11,554 bases of DNA from Desulfobacterales bacterium (GTDB lineage: Bacteria; Desulfobacterota; Desulfobacteria; Desulfobacterales; DAOWNP01): the NCBI GenBank assembly GCA_030149595.1, contig JASFBI010000017.1, positions 1-11,554 on the forward strand. Direction: 5' to 3'. A program made the position numbers and the translations under genes. The notes below the pieces were generated by a model that made no database searches, was not told the DNA's origin, and saw only the letters and a list, made by a program, of their open reading frames with translations. Positions 7,376-11,554 of the stretch are shown here, one piece after another; the first letter of the stretch is position 1; each line of letters begins with the position of its first letter.

Positions 7376-7951
7376 ATGGGCGATTATATAGTCCTTGCCA
7401 TTAGCTGCATATTTGTAAATAATATACTGCTTGCTCAATTTTTAGGAAATTGTCCTTTTCTGGGTACTTCCAAGAAAATGGAAACAGCAACTGGAATGGC
7501 TATGGCTGTTGTTTTTGTACTGGTATTAGCAGGTATCATAACATGGCTTACCAATGCATTTATTCTTAAACCATTTAATTTGGAATACTTAAGAACCATA
7601 TCCTTTATACTTGTTATTGCTTCTCTGGTTCAATTTGTTGAAATGTTTCTTAAAAAAAGTATGCCTGCTCTGTATGCTGGTTTGGGTATCTTTCTTCCTC
7701 TAATTACAACAAACTGTGCTGTTATGGGTGCATGTCTGATAAATATAAAAGAGGATTATACATTTATTGAGACAGTGATATCCTCATTTAGTTATGCCGT
7801 AGGGTTTGGTCTTGCTTTAATCCTTTTTGCCGGAGTAAGGGAGAGAATACTCCTTGCAAGGGTTCCCAAACCTCTCCAGGATACATCAATAGGACTTATT
7901 ACAGCAGGTATTATAGCAATGGCCTTTTTTGCATTTAAAGGAATGGTGTAA
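7376..7951 (+). CDS. rnfA: RnfA, membrane subunit A
   Basis: This is a 191-residue inner-membrane protein, the partner of RnfE with inverted topology. It has FVNNILLAQFLGNCPFLGTSKK (13-34), FLPLITTNCAVMGACL (106-121) and SFSYAVGFGLALILFAGVRERI. C26 and C114 complete the intramembrane [2Fe-2S] ligand set with RnfE C27 and C110. Its ribosome site AGGAGA (7365-7370) overlaps the rnfE stop codon, so the two are tightly coupled. A small hairpin lies between this gene and rnfB. Confidence 0.94.
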   Translation: MGDYIVLAISCIFVNNILLAQFLGNCPFLGTSKKMETATGMAMAVVFVLVLAGIITWLTNAFILKPFNLEYLRTISFILVIASLVQFVEMFLKKSMPALYAGLGIFLPLITTNCAVMGACLINIKEDYTFIETVISSFSYAVGFGLALILFAGVRERILLARVPKPLQDTSIGLITAGIIAMAFFAFKGMV

Positions 7952-7957
7952 AAAAAC

Positions 7958-7976
7958 AAGAAATTTACAATTTCTT
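7958..7976 (+). promoter_or_regulatory. Hairpin in the rnfA-rnfB gap, next to the rnfB ribosome site
   Basis: AAGAAATT (7958-7965) and AATTTCTT (7969-7976) form a perfect 8-bp stem with a 3-nt loop, extendable past one mismatch by A/T pairs. T-residues and then the rnfB GGAGG (7981-7985) follow. It could act as a leaky terminator, an mRNA-stability element or a translation modulator that sets RnfB-fusion levels apart from the membrane subunits. The stem is A/T-rich and probably weak. Confidence 0.45.
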
Positions 7977-7990
7977 TTTAGGAGGAAATA

Positions 7991-10078
7991 GTGACTGAAG
8001 CAATTTTGTTTATGCTCGGGCTTGGTGCTGCATGCGGCTCTGTCCTTAGTATAGCATCCAAAATATTTTACGTTTATGAAGACCCTCGGATAGGTGAAAT
8101 AGAAGGGCTGCTTGCAGGTGCTAATTGCGGTGGGTGCGGATTTGCAGGGTGTTCTGCTGCTGCTGATGCTGTAGTTAATGGTATGGCTCAGCCTAATCTG
8201 TGTGTTGCTGCAGATGAAGAAACAGCAGTGTCAGTAGCAGCTGTTATGGGCCTTAATGCAGGATCTTCTGAGGCTGTTATTTCGAGAAATAGTTGTACAG
8301 GCGGAAACAGAGCCTCAGATAAATTTATTTACAGTGGAGTTTTGAGCTGTAATGCCATGTCAAATTTTTATGGTGGTAAACGTAATTGTACAATAGGTTG
8401 CCTTGGGCTTGGTGATTGTGTAAAAGTCTGTACATTTAATGCCATAGAAATTGGTCATGATGGATACCCTGTTGTTGATGAGAGCTTGTGTGTAGGTTGT
8501 AAAGCATGTGAAAAAGTTTGTCCAAAATCCATTATTACTGTTAAAACTATGTCAGAAAGACTTTTTGATTTTAACAGGAACGATGATCCTCTTGCTCCTT
8601 GTGTTCAAACATGTCCTGCACAAATTAACATACCTCAATATATAAAACAGATCAGAAACAGAGATTTTGAAGGAGCTGTTAATACAATAAGAGAACGGAA
8701 TCCTCTGCTTTTAGCCTGTGGCCGGGTTTGTCCTCATCCCTGTGAAGACATTTGCAGGCGTGGTTTGGAAGATGAGGCTGTTTCTATAAATCAGCTTAAA
8801 AGATTTGTTGCTGATTATGAAATGAATTCAGGAAAACATCTGCCGGTAACATGTGCTCCGTCTACTGGTAAAAAGGTTGCTGTCATAGGAGGAGGCCCTG
8901 CTGGCTTGAGTTGTGCTTTTTTTCTGAAAAGGGTAGGGCACGATGTTACTATCTTTGATATGACGCCTAAATTAGGAGGTATGATCAGATATGGAATTCC
9001 TGAATACCGTTTGCCTAAAGAAGTTCTGGAATGGGAGATTGAAGGTATATTAAATCTTGGAATAGAACATCATGCAAATGTAAAGCTGGGAACTGACTTT
9101 ACGATTAGTTCACTTGTGGCTTCAGGTTATGATGCTGTTTTTCTTGGTATTGGGGCATGGAAAGATTATGCCTTGAAAATAGAAGGTGAAGATTTAAAAG
9201 GCTGTTTTACAGGAATAAACTTTTTGAGTAATTTTTCCCTGTTTCAGCAGGGAGACAGTGACAAAGAGATAAAAATAGGGAAAAAGTGTGCTGTTATAGG
9301 TGGTGGAAATACTGCTATTGACTGTGTTCGTACTTTAATTAGATTAGGTGTTGAAGAAGTTTATATAGTATATCGGCGTACCAGAAATGAGATGCCGGCT
9401 AATATGGTTGAGATAGAAGCAGCAGAGCATGAAGGAATTAAATTTGTTTTTCTTGCAGCTCCTGAAAAGGTTTTGGCAGATGAAGACGGGCATATTAAAG
9501 GTCTGGAATATTTGAAAATGGAGCTTGGAGAGCCTGATGCAAGCGGCAGAAGACGTCCTGTCCCAATAAAAGGTTCAGAAACAGTAATAGAACTGGATAT
9601 GCTAATTACTGCAATAGGGCAGGGGCCTGATGTCTCTTTTAAAAATAATAAAAGTGATATAAGGCTTAATCAGCTTGCTACAACGAGATGGGATACCATT
9701 GATTCTGTTGATCCTGAAACTCTGCAGTCTAATATTCCTTATATTTTTACAGGAGGTGATGCAGCAACAGGGGCATCTCTTGTTGTAGAAGCTATTGGAG
9801 GTGGCAGAAGAGCTGCAAGGTCTATTGATTTGTATCTTAAAGGTGAAAAAGTAACACCTCCTGAAAATTCTTTGTTTGAGAAAAATATACCTGAATCTAT
9901 TTTTGAATCAGTTTCTGGTATTAATCCCATTGAAAGAGCGAAAATGCCTGAGCTTCCTGTAGATGAAAGGATTAAATCTTTTGTTGAAGCTGATCTTGTC
10001 ATTAGTGAAGAGAGTGCCTTAAAAGAGTCCAACAGGTGTCTTACCTGCTGTGTGACCTGTTATAACAAGGACAGTTGA
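7991..10078 (+). CDS. rnfB: RnfB fused to a GltD/NfnB-like FAD-dependent NAD(P)H oxidoreductase
   Basis: This is a 695-residue protein with a GTG start, supported by GGAGG five bases upstream and by the usual RnfB N-terminus. Order: membrane helix (~4-25); RnfB Fe-S domain with C46, C49, C54, C71; ferredoxin domain with two [4Fe-4S] clusters (C133/C137/C143/C147 and C167/C170/C173/C177). A conventional RnfB would end soon after residue ~185. Here a GltD-type Fe-S domain follows (C204, C208, C243, C247, C251, C255; CPAQINIPQYI), then an FAD Rossmann fold (VAVIGGGPAGLSCA, 297-309), a second dinucleotide fold (CAVIGGGNTAID, 433-444, with YRRTRNEMPA at 461-470), and an FAD-closing GGDAATGASLVVEAIGGGRRAA (588-609). 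The tail ends in RCLTCCVTC (682-690). The Arg pair after the second fold is compatible with NADPH but does not settle the cofactor. No frameshift or stop breaks the junction. It probably couples ferredoxin and NAD(P)H on RnfB itself. Confidence 0.93.
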   Translation: MTEAILFMLGLGAACGSVLSIASKIFYVYEDPRIGEIEGLLAGANCGGCGFAGCSAAADAVVNGMAQPNLCVAADEETAVSVAAVMGLNAGSSEAVISRNSCTGGNRASDKFIYSGVLSCNAMSNFYGGKRNCTIGCLGLGDCVKVCTFNAIEIGHDGYPVVDESLCVGCKACEKVCPKSIITVKTMSERLFDFNRNDDPLAPCVQTCPAQINIPQYIKQIRNRDFEGAVNTIRERNPLLLACGRVCPHPCEDICRRGLEDEAVSINQLKRFVADYEMNSGKHLPVTCAPSTGKKVAVIGGGPAGLSCAFFLKRVGHDVTIFDMTPKLGGMIRYGIPEYRLPKEVLEWEIEGILNLGIEHHANVKLGTDFTISSLVASGYDAVFLGIGAWKDYALKIEGEDLKGCFTGINFLSNFSLFQQGDSDKEIKIGKKCAVIGGGNTAIDCVRTLIRLGVEEVYIVYRRTRNEMPANMVEIEAAEHEGIKFVFLAAPEKVLADEDGHIKGLEYLKMELGEPDASGRRRPVPIKGSETVIELDMLITAIGQGPDVSFKNNKSDIRLNQLATTRWDTIDSVDPETLQSNIPYIFTGGDAATGASLVVEAIGGGRRAARSIDLYLKGEKVTPPENSLFEKNIPESIFESVSGINPIERAKMPELPVDERIKSFVEADLVISEESALKESNRCLTCCVTCYNKDS

Positions 10079-10114
10079 TATATTATAGTATAGATATTAG
10101 CTTAGCTTGAAATT

Positions 10115-10300
10115 ATTTAGTTATACCCCTTTGCATAGAATAGGAGCCTGTCCGACAATAGAAAATTTTTCTCAGATCAAGGCATTTTTTTTAAATAAGC
10201 ACAGGCATACACTTAGTATTCCGAGTATTATTTAAAAAAAAATAACAAAGAGCTTGGGAAAAAGAGCATTCTCGGAGAGGCTCATAGGGTATAACTAAAT
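10115..10300. repeat. 186-bp imperfect palindromic element (MITE-like or terminator-like)
   Basis: The outer arms ATTTAGTTATACCC (10115-10128) and GGGTATAACTAAAT (10287-10300) are perfect 14-bp inverted repeats. Further in, GAGCCTGTCCGACAAT (10144-10159) matches the reverse complement of 10268-10283 at 14 of 16 bases, and the inner arms 10184-10198 and 10228-10245 (A/T runs ending AAATAA) match almost completely. About 29 bases (10199-10227) form the apex. The left arm has about 10 extra bases near 10129-10141. RNA from this region would fold into one long hairpin at the end of the rnf operon. No transposase lies in it and no clear target duplication is visible. Confidence 0.75.
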
Positions 10301-10361
10301 TTGCTGTTAATAGTTTGTATATTTTGAGAAATTAGTTAAAAAAAGATTGGGATTTGTTGAT

Positions 10362-10754
10362 ATGCAGAATTATGATTATAAGCTGATTTTTACTGATGAA
10401 GTTTTATTAAATTTGTTTCCTGAAGATCGTTCAGATCAGTTTTTTGAAGCACTTTATGCTGATATTTCTGAAGGAGCATATGATATTAGTCTCTGTTTTA
10501 AAAACAGAATAGATAATAAACTGTATTTTGAGTTCCACCTTAATCAACGGCAGGATAAATGTCTGGTTTGCAGTCTTACCTATGGACTTCCAGAGGTGTT
10601 TTTACGCCATCCGATAATAGGATTAAATAATCTGGTAAAAAGAGTAGAATCTTTGCTTCCAGAAGGAATAAAATGTGTAGATTATGAGCTTGGAAATACA
10701 AAACAGTTGTCCAATAATCTTCATATCATCAGGTTTATTATAACCTGCAATTAG
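10362..10754 (+). CDS. Conserved hypothetical protein, Desulfobacteraceae-type
   Basis: This is a small acidic soluble protein of 130 residues, with no membrane segment or signal peptide. The ATG at 10362 is preferred: a GGGA at 10349-10352 is suitably placed, whereas the in-frame TTG at 10347 adds five residues without a ribosome site. The beginning (LFPEDRSDQFFEALYADISEGAYDI) and the middle (FEFHLNQRQDKCLVCSLTYGLPEVF, then RHPIIGL) resemble a short conserved family that I remember from Desulfobacteraceae genomes, where it carries an uninformative, probably mistaken name. Its function is unknown. The KCLVC pair has only two cysteines, so a bound metal is not implied. It lies 283 bases after rnfB, beyond the palindrome, so it is probably a separate transcript. 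Confidence 0.75.
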   Translation: MQNYDYKLIFTDEVLLNLFPEDRSDQFFEALYADISEGAYDISLCFKNRIDNKLYFEFHLNQRQDKCLVCSLTYGLPEVFLRHPIIGLNNLVKRVESLLPEGIKCVDYELGNTKQLSNNLHIIRFIITCN

Positions 10755-10841
10755 GGTTTGAGTTTGTTTAAAAAGCTATATATTACTGATTTTCAATTAT
10801 TTAATTTGTAATTTTGTTCCATCTGTTTTCTTTTGAGGTTC

Positions 10842-10870
10842 TTGACACTATCTGTTTTGTAGTGTATTTT
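10842..10870 (+). promoter_or_regulatory. Strong sigma70-type promoter
   Basis: A consensus TTGACA (10842-10847) is followed after 17 bp by TATTTT (10865-10870). It is the best promoter match in the window, with a start expected near 10877. The next clear start codon is about 250 bases downstream (11129), and an intrinsic terminator lies between, so it may drive a small RNA or a long, attenuated leader. Confidence 0.6.
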
Positions 10871-10876
10871 AAAAAA

Positions 10877-11064
10877 AGTTTTATCTCTATCCTTTTATAT
10901 GAAAGTCTATCCAAACGATTAGAATCATTGAGCTTTTATTTTTTGTTGTGGCCGATAAAGAATAACCATGCTCCGGCCATGCCGGTTATATAAAAAATAT
11001 TCTTACACAAAAAGTTTCCTTACCTTAAAAGCACTATTTAAGAAAAAGAGTGCTTTGGTTTTTT
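10877..11064 (+). ncRNA. Possible small RNA or structured leader
   Basis: The interval from the predicted start to the T-run of the terminator is about 190 nt with no convincing open reading frame or ribosome site. It holds a G+C-rich island in very A+T-rich surroundings: CCGGC-CAT-GCCGG (10973-10985) is a perfect 5-bp stem with a triloop. TGGCCG (10949-10954) can instead pair with CGGCCA (10974-10979), and ATAACC (10962-10967) with GGTTAT (10984-10989). These pairings exclude one another, as in a switch. I do not recognise it as 6S RNA, tmRNA, RNase P RNA or a known riboswitch. The alternative is simply a leader of the receiver gene. Confidence 0.35.
11028..11064 (+). terminator. Intrinsic terminator ahead of the receiver gene fragment
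   Basis: AAAGCACT (11028-11035) and AGTGCTTT (11049-11056) form a perfect 8-bp stem with a 13-nt loop, followed by GG and six T residues (11059-11064). It lies 65 bases before the ATG at 11129, so it would end or attenuate transcripts from the 10842 promoter. Confidence 0.6.
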
Positions 11065-11128
11065 CCAGGAAAAAATATTTCATCTGTTATATTTGCCAAT
11101 AAAGAAAACTAAATATTTGGAGGGAAAA

Positions 11129-11347
11129 ATGAAAGTAGATTTAAATACTAAAATTTTGCTTGTGGAAGATGCTTCTACCATGCGTAGAATGGAAATCCGA
11201 ATATTAAATCAACTGGGTTTTAAAAATATTGTTCAGCTCTTTTTCAGCCGCTTCGGCATCAGTGTTGAGCTTTTTGATTTCAGAAGATGCCTGTTGAAGT
11301 TTTATGGTATCATTCTTTTTTTTAAGTTCAGGTACAGATTTTTTTAA
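11129..11347 (+). pseudogene. CheY-like response-regulator receiver, broken after ~34 codons
   Basis: GGAGGG (11119-11124) precedes the ATG at 11129; an in-frame upstream ATG at 11093 has no such site. The first residues, TKILLVEDASTMRRMEIRILNQ and then LGFKNIV, are a clear CheY-like receiver N-terminus, with an acidic Glu-Asp pair for Mg2+ binding. In the family an EAxDG motif should follow at once, then the phospho-Asp strand. Instead the frame runs through unrelated Phe-rich sequence to a stop at 11347, and no other plus frame restores the receiver. The phospho-acceptor Asp, the Thr/Ser and the Lys are all missing, so the protein cannot work as a receiver. The downstream sequence codes sensibly only on the minus strand, so a rearrangement or assembly join near 11232 is likely. 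Confidence 0.6.
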
Positions 11348-11554
11348 TTCTTTTATCTCCAACTGGGCACGATCCTGGATATGGGCTTTTTCAGATATTT
11401 GAAGGTAGAGCTCCTGGTCCTGGTCTTCAAGGTTTTTGATTTCATCTTTTAATAAACCGGATTTACTGACCGATTCTTCCAATGCTTTGACAGTCTGTTT
11501 TTTCAGTTTTTCAATATGGTCGTCTACCACTACTTTGAGTTTGGCAGTTTTTGT
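11204..11554 (-). CDS. Coiled-coil protein, N-terminus outside the window
   Basis: The minus-strand frame is open to the right edge; the GTG at 11530 is probably internal, since coding continues upstream of it (TKTAKLKVVVDDHIEKLKK). About 105 residues are strongly heptad-like and rich in Glu, Lys, Leu and Gln (for example LKDEIKNLEDQDQELYLQIS and AQLEIKELKKSVPELKKKND), as expected for a long coiled coil. No enzymatic motif is visible and I do not recognise the family. The last nine residues (NNIFKTQLI) are antisense to the receiver codons, so the true C-terminus may have been lost and replaced when the two sequences were joined. Partners could be envelope, filament or chemotaxis-array proteins, but nothing here decides. 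Confidence 0.5.
   Translation of the reverse strand, partial: TKTAKLKVVVDDHIEKLKKQTVKALEESVSKSGLLKDEIKNLEDQDQELYLQISEKAHIQDRAQLEIKELKKSVPELKKKNDTIKLQQASSEIKKLNTDAEAAEKELNNIFKTQLI

Noticed and set aside
10347..10361. TTG start of the hypothetical gene after the palindrome
   Set aside because: There is no ribosome site at a suitable distance, and the ATG at 10362 is better placed.
10949..10990. Cyclic-di-GMP (GEMM) or other known riboswitch
   Set aside because: The G+C-rich hairpin is suggestive, but the conserved GEMM core sequences are absent and the pairing layout differs.

Overview
The window looks like the chromosome of an AT-rich sulfate-reducing Desulfobacterota bacterium, most likely of the Desulfobacterales. 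The evidence is a multiheme c-type cytochrome placed directly ahead of a six-gene Rnf operon, a TIGR03960-like cobalamin-type radical SAM protein, and a small conserved protein that I remember mainly from Desulfobacteraceae. This assignment comes from gene content and remembered family resemblance, not from a database search.

Layout, left to right. (1) 1-689: the 3' part of an integron integrase (intI), entering from the left edge and visibly richer in G+C than the rest. (2) 749-1189: a YqaA/DedA-like membrane protein, then a probable terminator. (3) 1377-3101: a radical SAM protein with an N-terminal cobalamin-binding-like domain. (4) 3288-10078: an apparent operon of seven genes: a membrane-anchored seven-haem cytochrome c, then rnfC, rnfD, rnfG, rnfE, rnfA and an rnfB fused to a GltD/NfnB-like FAD- and pyridine-nucleotide-binding module. 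(5) 10115-10300: a 186-bp imperfect palindrome that folds into one long hairpin. (6) 10362-10754: a small conserved hypothetical protein. (7) 10755-11128: a gene-free stretch with a consensus-like promoter, a GC-rich hairpin and a terminator, possibly a small RNA gene of about 190 nt. (8) 11129 to the right edge: the first ~34 codons of a CheY-like receiver, abruptly joined near 11232 to sequence that makes sense only on the minus strand as a coiled-coil protein.

The Rnf operon is the main interest. Rnf normally moves electrons between ferredoxin (via RnfB) and NAD (via RnfC) while pumping ions across the inner membrane. Here RnfC seems to lack the glycine-rich FMN/NADH loop, RnfD has Tyr where the covalently flavinylated Thr is expected, and RnfB carries its own complete FAD/NAD(P)H oxidoreductase. 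RnfG keeps its SGAT flavinylation site, RnfA and RnfE keep their membrane cysteines, and a seven-haem cytochrome heads the operon. Taken together, this suggests a rewired Rnf in which the pyridine-nucleotide site sits on RnfB and a periplasmic cytochrome connects to the RnfG side. That is an inference from motifs and gene order; no activity can be read from the sequence.
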